Assembly: GCA_016710985.1 (NCBI GenBank)
Contig: JADJTX010000016.1
Location: 67,872-131,871, forward strand
DNA length: 64,000 nt
DNA from: Ignavibacteria bacterium
GTDB lineage: Bacteria; Bacteroidota; Ignavibacteria; Tepidaquicellales; Tepidaquicellaceae
Reading direction: 5' to 3'
Shown here: positions 55,291 to 64,000 of the stretch, piece after piece
How positions within the stretch are numbered: the stretch's first letter is position 1
Layout: every line of letters begins with the position of its first letter
Position numbers and translations under genes: made by a program
Notes under the pieces: generated by a model
The model's input: the letters and a program-made list of their open reading frames with translations, nothing else
The model's database searches: none
What the model was told of the DNA's origin: nothing

Positions 55291-58236
55291 ATGAACAAGA
55301 TATTACGCATCATTTCACATTCACTTCTTCTCATATACTCTTTATTTATAATCTCAGGATCAGACTTATATTCACAGATAAAAACCGCAACAGACGGGAA
55401 ATATACTTATGAGTATGCCGAAAACGATCCGTTGAATGCACGGATATACACACTTGACAACGGACTGAAAGTTTATATGACTATTAATAAAGATGCCCCG
55501 AGAATACAGACCTACATTGCAGTTGCGGCCGGAAGTAAAAATGATCCTCACGATGCGCAGGGATTATCTCATTACCTTGAGCACATGGTTTTTAAAGGAA
55601 CGGATAAATTCGGTTCAAAGGATTATAAAAAAGAAAAACCTCTTATTGACACTATCATAGCTCTTTATGAACAGAGAAGAATAACCAATGACCCGGTTGA
55701 AAGAAAGAATATTTACCATAAGATTGACAGTGTTTCATTCATAGCATCGGAATATGCTATCGCAAATGAATATGATAAAATGATCGCTTCTATCGGAGGA
55801 ATCGGAACTAATGCTCATACTTCGGTTGAAGAGACTGTCTATTATTGTGACCTCCCTTCGAATCAGCTCGAGAAATGGCTCACCATCGAAGCCGAAAGAT
55901 TCCGCAATCCGGTGATGAGATTATTTCATACTGAACTTGAAGCGGTTTATGAAGAAAAGAACAGCGGACTTGATAATGACGGAAGCAAAGTCTGGGAAGC
56001 ATTGAACAGCGGGCTTTTCCAAAAGCATACTTACGGAACACAGACTACCATCGGAAGTGTAGAACAGCTGCAGAATCCTTCAATTCAAAAGATCATTGAT
56101 TACTATAACGAAAGATACGTTCCTAATAACATGGCAATATGCATGTCAGGCGATCTGGATTTTGATCAGACAATAAAATTGATTGATGAAAAATTCGGGT
56201 CTTTTCAAAAAAAGGAAGTTCCTGTTTTTGTACCACCGGCAGAAGCACCTATTACTTCACCTATCGTAAAAGAAGTTTTCGGACCTTCACAGGAATCAGT
56301 GATCTTCGGATACAGAGCTGACGGCGCCGGTACAAAGAACGCTGATATACTTCTGCTCCTTGAATACATTCTGAGCAACGGAAGCGCGGGTTTGATCGAT
56401 CTCAATCTGAATCAGGAACAAAAAGTTTTAGGCGCATTTGCATCAACAGACATAAATAAGGATTACTCTACAATATATTTCGGAGGAAATCCGAGAGAAG
56501 GTCAGACACTGGATCAGGTTAAAAACCTTCTGATGTCTCAGATCGAATTGCTGAAAAAAGGAGAATTCCCCGACTGGCTCATACCTGCCATCATAAGTAA
56601 CTTCAAACTTTCGAGACTCAAAGCGCTTGATAAAAATGATGACAGGGCAAATACATTCGTCAGTTCTTTCATACTCGGCATTGACTGGGATAAATTCATT
56701 AATTTTCCGGGCAGGTTAAATTCAATTACAAAAGCTGACGTTGTAAATTATGAAAAGGAAAACCTTAATGATAATTATGTAATAGTTTATAAGAGAACGG
56801 GAGAAGATACTTCAATTAAGAAAGTTGAAAAGCCCGAGATAAATCCGGTGAAGATCAATCAGCAGGATAAATCCGAATTTGTAGAGACAATTTTATCTGA
56901 ACCCACAGAAGATATACAGCCGGTATTCTTAGACTTTAAAAAAGACATTCAGGAACTGACATTAAATAATGATATTCCTTTATATTATCTTCAGAATAAA
57001 GAAAACGACCTTTATGACATCCATTATATCATTGAGCTCGGAACAAATCAAAACAAAAAACTTAATCTGGCAATTGATTATCTTGATTACCTCGGGACCT
57101 CAAAATACACTCCTGTAAAACTGAAAGAAGAATTTTACAGACTGGCAAGCTCATACAGCATTGGCGTTTCTGAAGATCAGATCACTGTGAGTCTTTCGGG
57201 ACTGAATGAAAATTTTAAAGAAGCTTCTGAACTTTTTGAAGAACTGATTTCAGATCCTGAATCAAACGAGGAAGCACTTAACAATCTTATAGACGATATT
57301 TTAAAAAAACGTGAAGATGCAAAACTTTCGAAAAGGACGATACTCTGGAGCGGAATGTATAATTACGGAAAATACGGTAAAGATAATCCTTTTACTTACC
57401 GATTATCCGAAGAGGAATTAAAAAACATCAAAGCATCAGAGCTGATTAAAATTCTGAAAGATATTTTCTCTTACAAACAAAGGGTTTTATATTACGGACC
57501 TGAATCAACAAGCGAAATAGTTTCTGCCGTAAATAAATTTCACAAAACACCTCCGGAGTTTAAGACTTTGCCCACAGTAAATAAATTTACAGAACAGGAT
57601 ATTACGGAAAATGTTGTCTATGTAGTAAATTATGACATGCAGCAGGCGGAGATCGTAATGCTTTCCAAAGGTGAATCATATAATAAGAACAACATTCCGA
57701 TCATATCGCTTTACAATGAATATTTCGGAGGAGGAATGGGTTCGATCGTATTTCAGGACCTGCGCGAATCTAAAGCTCTTGCTTACGCTACTTTTTCAGC
57801 TTATCAGACTCCCAATAGAAAAGAAAGGTCGAACTACATAGTAGCGTACATTGGTTCGCAGGCGGATAAACTTCCCGAAGCAATGGCCGGTATGAGTGAG
57901 CTTTTAAACAATATTCCTGAGGCTGAAATAATTTTCAATAATTCCAAGAATAATCTGATGAAACAAATTCAATCGGAGAGAATAACTAAATCCGAAATCC
58001 TGTTCAGCTATGAAGGATCAAAGAAACTCGGAATTGATTATGACATACGGAAAGATATTTATGAAAACATTCCAAATTATAGTATCAGTGATGTACTCGA
58101 ATTCCAGAAAAAATATATTAAGAATAAAAAATATGTAACCCTGGTACTGGGAGATGTAAAAAAACTCGACATGAAAACTCTCGAAAACTATGGCAAAGTG
58201 AACATACTTACATTGAAAGATGTTTTCGGATATTAG
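55291..58236 (+). CDS. M16-family zinc protease, secreted
   Basis: A 981-residue protein with a signal peptide (about residues 1-28). Two fused M16 units follow. The first has the inverted zinc motif HYLEHMVFKG near residue 91-100 and the downstream glutamate in ELEAVYEEKN, so it is the active half. The second half, from about residue 560, keeps the fold (GGGMGSIVFQDLRESKALAYA) but no zinc motif. It probably trims peptides in the periplasm. The gene ends at a strong terminator. Confidence 0.93.
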   Translation: MNKILRIISHSLLLIYSLFIISGSDLYSQIKTATDGKYTYEYAENDPLNARIYTLDNGLKVYMTINKDAPRIQTYIAVAAGSKNDPHDAQGLSHYLEHMVFKGTDKFGSKDYKKEKPLIDTIIALYEQRRITNDPVERKNIYHKIDSVSFIASEYAIANEYDKMIASIGGIGTNAHTSVEETVYYCDLPSNQLEKWLTIEAERFRNPVMRLFHTELEAVYEEKNSGLDNDGSKVWEALNSGLFQKHTYGTQTTIGSVEQLQNPSIQKIIDYYNERYVPNNMAICMSGDLDFDQTIKLIDEKFGSFQKKEVPVFVPPAEAPITSPIVKEVFGPSQESVIFGYRADGAGTKNADILLLLEYILSNGSAGLIDLNLNQEQKVLGAFASTDINKDYSTIYFGGNPREGQTLDQVKNLLMSQIELLKKGEFPDWLIPAIISNFKLSRLKALDKNDDRANTFVSSFILGIDWDKFINFPGRLNSITKADVVNYEKENLNDNYVIVYKRTGEDTSIKKVEKPEINPVKINQQDKSEFVETILSEPTEDIQPVFLDFKKDIQELTLNNDIPLYYLQNKENDLYDIHYIIELGTNQNKKLNLAIDYLDYLGTSKYTPVKLKEEFYRLASSYSIGVSEDQITVSLSGLNENFKEASELFEELISDPESNEEALNNLIDDILKKREDAKLSKRTILWSGMYNYGKYGKDNPFTYRLSEEELKNIKASELIKILKDIFSYKQRVLYYGPESTSEIVSAVNKFHKTPPEFKTLPTVNKFTEQDITENVVYVVNYDMQQAEIVMLSKGESYNKNNIPIISLYNEYFGGGMGSIVFQDLRESKALAYATFSAYQTPNRKERSNYIVAYIGSQADKLPEAMAGMSELLNNIPEAEIIFNNSKNNLMKQIQSERITKSEILFSYEGSKKLGIDYDIRKDIYENIPNYSISDVLEFQKKYIKNKKYVTLVLGDVKKLDMKTLENYGKVNILTLKDVFGY

Positions 58237-58243
58237 AAGTTAC

Positions 58244-58290
58244 AACCGTCAGATAACTCTTTGTTAAGATCTGTCTGACGGTTATTTATT
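58244..58290. terminator. Bidirectional terminator
   Basis: AACCGTCAGA (58244-58253) pairs with TCTGACGGTT (58274-58283) in a ten-base stem, followed by ATTTATTTT. It stands between the convergent M16 and DUF5683 genes. Confidence 0.88.
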
Positions 58291-58929
58291 TTAAAAGTTA
58301 ATTCCAACCTTAAAAAATTTTTCCTTTTTCATCACACCGAAATTGATGCTGTCACTGACATCGAAATCAAAAAGCTGCGCATCCACATAGGCATCCAGTA
58401 AATTTACTACGTACAGGATCAGCGAATAAATTATGAAATTATCTCTCTGATCCCTGTAAAATTCCCTTAAACTCTGCAGCTGAAGATTCCCGGTAGGATT
58501 TTCCGGTGTCTGGGAATTCTGATACAGCTCTTTATAATCAAGATACTGGTTATTATTCTGAATCCATTCATATACAAAATATCCGCCAAGACCTGCTATC
58601 ACCGGGATCTTCCAGTATGATTCATTATAGAACTGACCTGCACCCGGAAGCACAGCAGAAAGAGCGACCGCTTTCCAGGGACTTTTTTTCATTTTAAAAG
58701 TAACTTTGTCAGGAGATTTTTTTTGAACGGAATCGTTTAATGATATTTTTTTATCAGAATTATTGAAGGACAATTTCCCCGGCAGGTAAGAAGTTTCCTG
58801 CTTATGCTCTGACTGGGAAAAAGTTTCAGACGGGAAATTTAATAGTAATAAAAGCAAAACGAAAAAAGCACTATGAAAACATTTCATAGTGCTTAATATA
58901 AACTTTTTAAGTTTAAAATTAAATTTCAC
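58291..58929 (-). CDS. DUF5683 membrane protein
   Basis: A 212-residue protein with a signal or first membrane helix, then the DUF5683 core AVALSAVLPGAGQFYNESYWKIPVIAGLGGYFVYEW and LYVVNLLDAYVDAQLFDFD. The function is unknown. Two starts are possible, GTG at 58929 and ATG at 58887; the second lies inside a terminator-like hairpin that also codes for the first signal-peptide residues. secG lies just upstream. Confidence 0.85.
   Translation of the reverse strand: MKFNFKLKKFILSTMKCFHSAFFVLLLLLLNFPSETFSQSEHKQETSYLPGKLSFNNSDKKISLNDSVQKKSPDKVTFKMKKSPWKAVALSAVLPGAGQFYNESYWKIPVIAGLGGYFVYEWIQNNNQYLDYKELYQNSQTPENPTGNLQLQSLREFYRDQRDNFIIYSLILYVVNLLDAYVDAQLFDFDVSDSINFGVMKKEKFFKVGINF
58861..58892 (-). terminator. 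Terminator-like hairpin at the DUF5683 start
   Basis: GCACTATGAAA and TTTCATAGTGC form a perfect 11-base stem with a three-base loop, followed on the minus strand by six T. It lies 43 bases past the secG stop and includes the ATG at 58887. Confidence 0.8.
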
Positions 58930-58934
58930 ATTTA

Positions 58935-59363
58935 CTATTTCTCAGCAGGCGGAGCTGTAGTCTTTGAAGGATCAATTTTATCCTGTGCAGGATTTTGATC
59001 TCCCGGAACTGTTTGCCCCGGATCATTTGCCGGAGGCATGTTTCCTTCTGTCGGCGGAACATTATTCTGCGGAGGCATCTGTTGTTGCTGCTGTCCGGCA
59101 TTTTTTTGTATAATGCTTTCATCAACTGTTCCTGAATTCCCGATCAGCAAATTCACGACTATGCATCCAACCATTAAAACCACTGCTAAAATAGTTGTAG
59201 ATTTTGTAAGCAAATCGGATGTTCTTCTGACTCCGAATGCCATTGTAACGCTCGAACCACCAATGGGTCCGGCTAATCCGTTTCCTTTTGAAGACTGCAT
59301 CAATACAACTGCAACCAGTATAATGGAAACTAATATTAAAAATAGAATAAGTAATGTTATCAT
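58935..59363 (-). CDS. secG: Preprotein translocase subunit SecG
   Basis: A 142-residue SecG, part of the SecYEG channel. Two membrane helices (LLILFLILVSIILVAVVLMQ and TTILAVVLMVGCIVVNLLIG) flank the conserved GNGLAGPIGGSSVTMAFGVRRTSDLLTK. The C-terminal ~55 residues are Q/P/N-rich and low in complexity. A hairpin follows its stop at the start of DUF5683. Confidence 0.95.
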   Translation of the reverse strand: MITLLILFLILVSIILVAVVLMQSSKGNGLAGPIGGSSVTMAFGVRRTSDLLTKSTTILAVVLMVGCIVVNLLIGNSGTVDESIIQKNAGQQQQQMPPQNNVPPTEGNMPPANDPGQTVPGDQNPAQDKIDPSKTTAPPAEK

Positions 59364-59526
59364 AGGCTACAAAATTACACTTATCAGCCCAAAGTTACAA
59401 GTCAGAGAATGGGATTGATTCATAAGATTTATAAGATAAATCTGATGAATCTTATGAATCTGATAAATCATTTTTTCCGGAACAAATTATTTAAATGACA
59501 GGTAGTAATTGAAATTTAAAAATATC

Positions 59527-60428
59527 ATGAAAACTCAAAAAATTCTCCTGCTCACCTTTGCCATATTCACCCTTAGTTCCTGCGGAACCAAAAGCGATAA
59601 ACAAACTGACCCGGGTCTTCAAAATTCAAGAGAGATGAAATTAACGGATTTAACTCAGCCATCCGGTGAAGTATCCAAAGTTTCTGTTGTAAATCAAAAC
59701 CTGTCAAACTTAAGTACTCCGATCCTTAATGACCGCATGATCATCAGGAGAGGATCGATGAACCTGAAATTGAAAAATTTGATGAGTGTGAAAAAATTAT
59801 CATGGACGAAACCGGAAGACAAAACGGATACATCACAAACTCAAATTCTTCAGTAAACACTTCGGGTAAGAAACAAGGAATCATCGAAGCCAGAATACCT
59901 TTACAAAATTTCGACACATTCATTTCCAATGTAAGCAAATCCGGAAAAGTAATGTCGCTGAATGTTACCGGTAACGACATTACCGAGGAATACATAGATC
60001 TTGAGGCGCGGCATAAAACACAGAAAGCCCTCGAAGAGAGACTGATCGAACTTCTGGAAGAGAAAACAGCAAAGCTCACAGATGTAGTTGAAGTTGAACA
60101 AAAACTTGCCGACGTGCGGGCACAGATAGAATCAATGGAAGGAAGAATGCGGTATCTGAAAAATCAATCGGATTTTTCAACTTTATCAATTTCATTGTTT
60201 GAACCATCACTGCTGCAAACTTCCTCAGGAGGCGGATTCTTCTATGAGATCAGTGAAGCTTTTAAAGAAGGATTGAATGGCTTTACAGATGTCTTAACCG
60301 GGTTGATCACGTTCATGATAGCTTTCTCCCCCGTTTTAATTTTTGGTCTGATAGTATTTGTTTTGATAAGAAGATTAGTTTTGAAAAGAAAAAATAAAAA
60401 GCCGGACGTGCAGGTTCAGGCCGGCTGA
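59527..60428 (+). CDS. DUF4349 lipoprotein, one frameshift
   Basis: ATG 59527 (MKTQKILLLTF) starts a signal with a lipobox ending LSSC. The frame runs to about 59765, where one G is missing from CTGGAA; the next frame continues EIEKFDECEKIIMDETGRQNGY and the DUF4349 domain (RIPLQNFDTFI, ITEEYIDLEARHKTQKALEERL), a coiled coil (LTDVVEVEQKLADVRAQIESMEGRMRYL), and a C-terminal helix (LITFMIAFSPVLIFGLIVFVLI) to 60428. About 300 residues when joined. Function unknown; such proteins are inner-membrane anchored at the C-terminus. Confidence 0.8.
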
Positions 60429-60448
60429 GTAAAAGCCGAGATTATTTT

Positions 60449-60530
60449 CACCACTAAGGCACTAAGGACACTAAGGATTGAATTTACCAAACATTACTTC
60501 TTAGTGTGTTCTTAGTGCCTTAGTGGTAAA
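60449..60530. repeat. Near-perfect inverted repeat of nine-base units
   Basis: CACCACTAAGGCACTAAGGACACTAAG faces CTTAGTGTGTTCTTAGTGCCTTAGTGGT across a 25-base centre. Each arm is made of three nine-base CACTAAGG units. The element can fold into a long hairpin and sits after the DUF4349 gene, where it may act as a 3' RNA hairpin. Confidence 0.9.
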
Positions 60531-60618
60531 TAAAGATTTGAAAATTATTTTCCGGTAGGAACAAAAGAGAGATAAATTTTAACCTTAACAATCTAAGGCA
60601 TACGATTTAGATTGAATA

Positions 60619-61705
60619 ATGGAGAATCAAAAAATAAAAGGACGCGGCTCACAGTTCAATCTGCCGAACAGGTTCGAAGAAGTTCACTTAGATAACTCGA
60701 TAAATGATGATAATGAGTATTTCGATCCTGAAGAAGACCCAAAAGAAAATTCCCACTATATTTTATAATGATCATTCAAAATCAATTCTTGTAAAGAACA
60801 ACAGTCCTGATCTTGGATTAGGCTACAGTATTAATCCATACCGGGGCTGTGAGCACGGCTGCGTTTATTGCTATGCAAGACCGACTCACGAGTATCTCGG
60901 ATTTTCAGCCGGACTGGATTTTGAAACGAAGATAATGGTGAAGAAGGATGCGCCGAAATTACTGGAAGAAGCATTTTTAAAAAAAAGCTGGGAGCCGCAG
61001 TCAGTTTTTTTCTCGGGAAATACGGATTGCTATCAGCCGGTGGAAAGGAAACTGGAGATTACGAGAGAATGCCTCAGAGTATTTTTAAAGTTTAAGAATC
61101 CTGTTTCCATAATTACAAAAAACGCTTTGATACAGAGGGACATAGATATTTTAAAAGAAATGTCGGAATTAAATTTAGTCAGAGCGGTTATCTCTATCAC
61201 AACTTTAAAAAAAGATCTTCAGAGAAAAATGGAACCGAGAACATCCTCCCCTTCAATGAGACTTCAAACCATAGAATTCCTCACATCACATGGAATTTCA
61301 ACTGCAGTAAACGTCGCTCCAATTATCCCCGGTTTGACAGATGAAGAGATCCCGGCAATACTAAAGGCTGCATCGGAAAGCGGAGCAAAACTTGCCGGAA
61401 GAGTAATGCTGAGACTTCCGCACTCTGTGAAAGACCTGTTTGTTGACTGGGCGATGAGAGAATTTCCTGACAGGGCAAATAAAATACTTAACAGAATTAC
61501 CGATCTCCGCGGAGGCAAACTATATGACAGTACTTTCGGTACACGATTGACAGGTGAAGGAAAATGGGCGGAAACAGTTCAGAAGATATTTGAAACAAAC
61601 TGCAATAAGCTTGGAATGAATAAGGAAAAGATCCCGCTCGCTACAGATCTGTTCAGGATCCCTCAGGGTATTTTAAATAAAAATCAATTTGATCTTTTCG
61701 GATAG
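60619..61705 (+). CDS. Radical SAM protein, COG1533/PA0069 family, one frameshift
   Basis: ATG 60619 starts the typical leader KGRGSQFNLPNRFEEV; the frame breaks in A4 at 60741-60744 and continues as DPKKIPTIFYNDHSKSIL. The cluster motif is NPYRGCEHGCVYCYARPTHEYLG near residue 70, so the SAM and cluster sites are intact. This family resembles spore photoproduct lyase but its reaction is not known. Total about 361 residues. The ATG at 60704 gives a false N-terminus. Confidence 0.88.
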
Positions 61706-62165
61706 TGTTTTTTTTACTACATAGATACAGAGGCACAGAGATACATAGAGATACACCGAGAATTTTTTTTGAGTGAATTATTTTTAAATACTGGCTATTA
61801 TACTCATTCCTCATTCCTCATTCCTCAATACTCAATACTCATTACTCAATACTCAATACCACATCCGTCCAAAACGTTTAATCTATAAAAAACCGGAAGG
61901 GGGAGAGAATTTTTAGAAAAAGGGAAACAATAAAAAAACCCGGGGGGGGGCGTTATTTCCCCCCCCCCCGGGGGGGTGTGGGCGCGCCGGTTTTTTTGCT
62001 TTATAATAAACTCCCCCCCCGGGGTTCCCCGGGGGGGGTTTTAAAAATTAAAAAAATTTTTTTTTTTACTCTGTTATTGAAACAATTAATACTTTTGGAG
62101 CCATGACTCAATACTCAATACTCAATACTTAATTCCTAATTCTTAATTAGAAAGATAAGTATATT
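61706..62165. repeat. Repeat-filled spacer with suspicious G/C runs
   Basis: 61712-61765 has nine-base ATACAGAGG/CACAGAGAT units. About 61797-61861 holds heptamers TCATTCC and TCAATAC. About 61935-62045 is a strange mix of G, C, A and T runs with CCCCGGGG palindromes unlike anything else in the AT-rich window. About 62105-62152 again has TCAATAC and TTAATTC heptamers. No gene is present. Confidence 0.8.
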
Positions 62166-62171
62166 GCAACC

Positions 62172-62448
62172 ATGCCTTTAACAATTCACATAAATTCATT
62201 CAGCTATAAAAGTCGGGAATACCCGCTGATACTACGGGTCATGGAGGTGGTTTTGTGTTTGACTGCAGGTTCATTTATAATCCGGAAGAGATTTCACTGA
62301 CTTAATGATATCTTTCGGATGTACAGGAGGACAGCACAGGTCAGTGTATGCGGCTGAAAAAGCGAAGGAACATATTTCAAAAAAATATCCCGGAGTTAAC
62401 ATAATACTTCATCACACTCAAATCGAGAAAGGTCTTAACATCGGCTAA
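62172..62448 (+). pseudogene. RapZ C-terminal domain relative, deleted and frame-shifted
   Basis: MPLTIHINSFSYKS opens the frame, then GIPADTTGHGGGFVFDCRFIYNPEE in another frame, and then LMISFGCTGGQHRSVYAAEKAKEHI to the stop at 62446. The motif order matches the RapZ C-terminal domain, which binds small RNA or nucleotides. About 60 residues that normally lie between the NPEE and the CTGGQHRS parts are missing, so this is a remnant. RapZ itself would carry an N-terminal ATPase domain that is not here. Confidence 0.75.
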
Positions 62449-62449
62449 G

Positions 62450-63741
62450 CAGTCTTACATCGGCGGATCTCCTGAACCGGATATCCGGAATTTAGAAAAA
62501 AAGACCTTCAGTCTCCATCTGATATCTCAGGTCTTTTACGGTTTATCGTTCGGCATACTGATGCTGCAGGATGTAATTCTGAAAAAATCCCTGCTTGCTT
62601 CAGACTTCCAGGTTACATTACTGATCTTTCTTACAAGCTCTGCATTTCTTTTTTCCATCTACGGAACGGAGATCATCAACAGATCAAATGATCAGTCAAG
62701 GACGATCATAGCAATGGCAATTTTCAGCAGAATTTTTTACTGATCATTCCTTTCTTTGAAACACCAAACTTTTTCATATTCTGCATCGCGGCAATGAGCT
62801 ATACTGACTCACTCATTCGTCCTTCATGGAACACTGTTTTCAAGCATAATTACACTGATGAAAAAAGAAGCGTGCTGTATTCTTATGCATCGAGCTTATA
62901 TACCATAGTAGTTCTCCTGACTACCACTGCTCTCGGATATATACTGGACATGGATTATGAACTTTATAAAATTTTCTATCCCATTGCCGGGATTTTCGAT
63001 ATCATAGCATATGTGAATCTCGCGAAGATGATCAAGATGGGTAAAATATTTGATGAAGGGAAAAATAAATTTACGGGAATAATATCAGCAAAACTTTTCA
63101 AAGACATTTTAATACTGCCTGTAAGAAATCTCATCAGAATTTTTAAAGAGAACAGACCCTTCTTAAGGTTTGAAATAAATTTCTTTCTCTACGGCATGGC
63201 TTTCATGATAGCGAGTCCGGCTGTACCTATCTTTTTAGTTGAGACTTTAAAATTGGATTACGCTCCTATCTCAATAGCTAAAGGTCTGGTATATTATACA
63301 GCTACGATTTTATTTACTCCGGTGATGGGTAGGATTCACGGAACCGGAAATCCCACAAAGTTCTGCGGATATTTATTCTTATCACTGATCTTTTATCCTT
63401 TGCTTATGCTTTCGATAAAATATTTCGGTGTAGACAATCATTTCCTTTCGCCGGATACTCTCCTTTACATAACTTTCTTCTTCTTCGGAATATCAATGAG
63501 CGGGGTGACACTTTCGTGGAATATCAGTTCACTCTATTATGCCCCGCCGGCACAGGTTGCAAACTACCAGGCGGTTCACATAACACTCACCGGAGTCCGC
63601 GGCCTCTTCGCGCCGTTCATAGGATATCTCATTTTAAAATCAGTTTCGATTGAAGCGACTTTCATTGTTTCAGCATTTTTCTTTTTGCTGGCGGGGGTGA
63701 TGATGATGAGAGAGAGTAAAGCAATTAGCAATGAACAATGA
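62450..63741 (+). CDS. MFS transporter, one frameshift, start uncertain
   Basis: Membrane helices begin with SLHLISQVFYGLSFGILMLQDV near 62510. The frame breaks in six T at 62733-62738; one more T gives RIFLLIIPFFETPNFFIF and joins the 315-residue frame from 62794. About twelve helices are visible in total, with a periplasm-to-cytoplasm pattern of an MFS permease. The substrate is unknown. No clear ATG, GTG or TTG stands before the first helix. The last codons and stop (AISNEQ-stop) are seven-base repeat sequence. Confidence 0.75.
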
Positions 63742-63796
63742 GCAATGAGCAATGAGCAATGAATAATTGTTCTTTGCTCATTATTCATTGTTAATT
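63720..63796. repeat. AGCAATG heptamers with inverted right half, overlapping a stop codon
   Basis: AGCAATT, AGCAATG, AACAATG, three AGCAATG and AATAATT are followed by complement-type units GTTCTTT, GCTCATT, ATTCATT and GTTAATT. The first units encode the C-terminus and the TGA stop of the MFS gene. Confidence 0.9.
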
Positions 63797-63799
63797 GTA

Positions 63800-63829
63800 A
63801 AGCTGCCGGTCCTTTAAATCCGGCAGCTT
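63800..63829. terminator. Strong hairpin after the MFS gene
   Basis: AAGCTGCCGG and CCGGCAGCTT pair perfectly across a ten-base loop. The T tract after it is poor, so it is a terminator or 3' RNA hairpin. The rest to 64000 shows no gene. Confidence 0.7.
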
Positions 63830-64000
63830 GGGTCTTGTCATACTATCTATATTGAGATTCAACATTTAAGTTGAGCGTCATATAATTAGTATTTAGTATT
63901 TGTTCTTCCTTTAATTAATATTTGAAACTTAAAGCTCCGTTTCATTTCATAAATCTATTACAAAAATCGGGATTTTATTTTATGATTTGAATGAGGACTT

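Overview
The window looks like part of the chromosome of an Ignavibacteria-type bacterium (Bacteroidota/Chlorobi superphylum). The reasons are the AT-rich sequence, secreted proteins ending in the type IX secretion (T9SS) sorting domain with the NYPNPFNP motif, a short Bacteroidota-style primary sigma factor, outer-membrane barrels with an SLH-like N-terminus, and many TTG starts. No phage, integrase, insertion sequence, rRNA or CRISPR array was recognised. This placement is inference from protein style, not a search result.

Layout. 1-2.2 kb: nested hairpin repeats and a decayed gene of a lineage-typical paralog family. 2.2-7.0 kb: dnaE (broken by several small frameshifts), thioredoxin and a lipoprotein. 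7.0-11.3 kb: YjbQ-like protein, a secreted beta-propeller, tRNA-Arg, a hydrolase, rpoD and a frameshifted PIN-domain gene. 11.4-18.0 kb, minus strand: rpsL-rpsG-fusA-tRNA-Ile(UAU)-tuf-rpsJ-rplC-rplD-rplW, a str operon joined to the first four genes of the S10 operon and then cut off. 18-29.5 kb: two Wzi-like outer-membrane paralogs, a PflX-type radical SAM gene with a duplicated tail, a large T9SS cargo protein, YigZ, Pcm, the c-di-AMP synthase CdaA and a methyltransferase. 29.8-34.7 kb: scpA-scpB-rluB-lysS, joining chromosome condensation, rRNA modification and lysyl-tRNA charging. 35.6-40.9 kb: a cystathionine beta-synthase/gamma-lyase pair, a T9SS repeat protein and a PAP2 phosphatase. 40.9-48.6 kb, minus strand: QueE-like radical SAM, DUF3108, glycosyltransferase 9, LON-domain protein, two lipoproteins, superoxide dismutase, IscA-like, IscS, IscR-like and tRNA-Glu. 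48.9-58.2 kb: arylsulfotransferase with an in-frame stop, GT-C membrane glycosyltransferase, T9SS endonuclease I and an M16 protease. 58.3-64 kb: DUF5683, SecG, DUF4349, a COG1533 radical SAM protein, low-quality G/C-run sequence, a deleted RapZ-C relative and an MFS transporter.

Two themes recur. First, the spacers are packed with short tandem repeats of period 7 or 9, often arranged as inverted pairs, and several run into genes: one encodes part of a signal peptide, one the last codons and stop of a transporter, one part of a T9SS tail. Second, many otherwise well-conserved genes carry 1-2 base indels in homopolymers or dinucleotide repeats, concentrated at 0.6-4.3 kb, 21.3-22.1 kb and 59.7-62.8 kb. 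Much of that is probably consensus error rather than real gene decay, so the broken genes should be read with that in mind.
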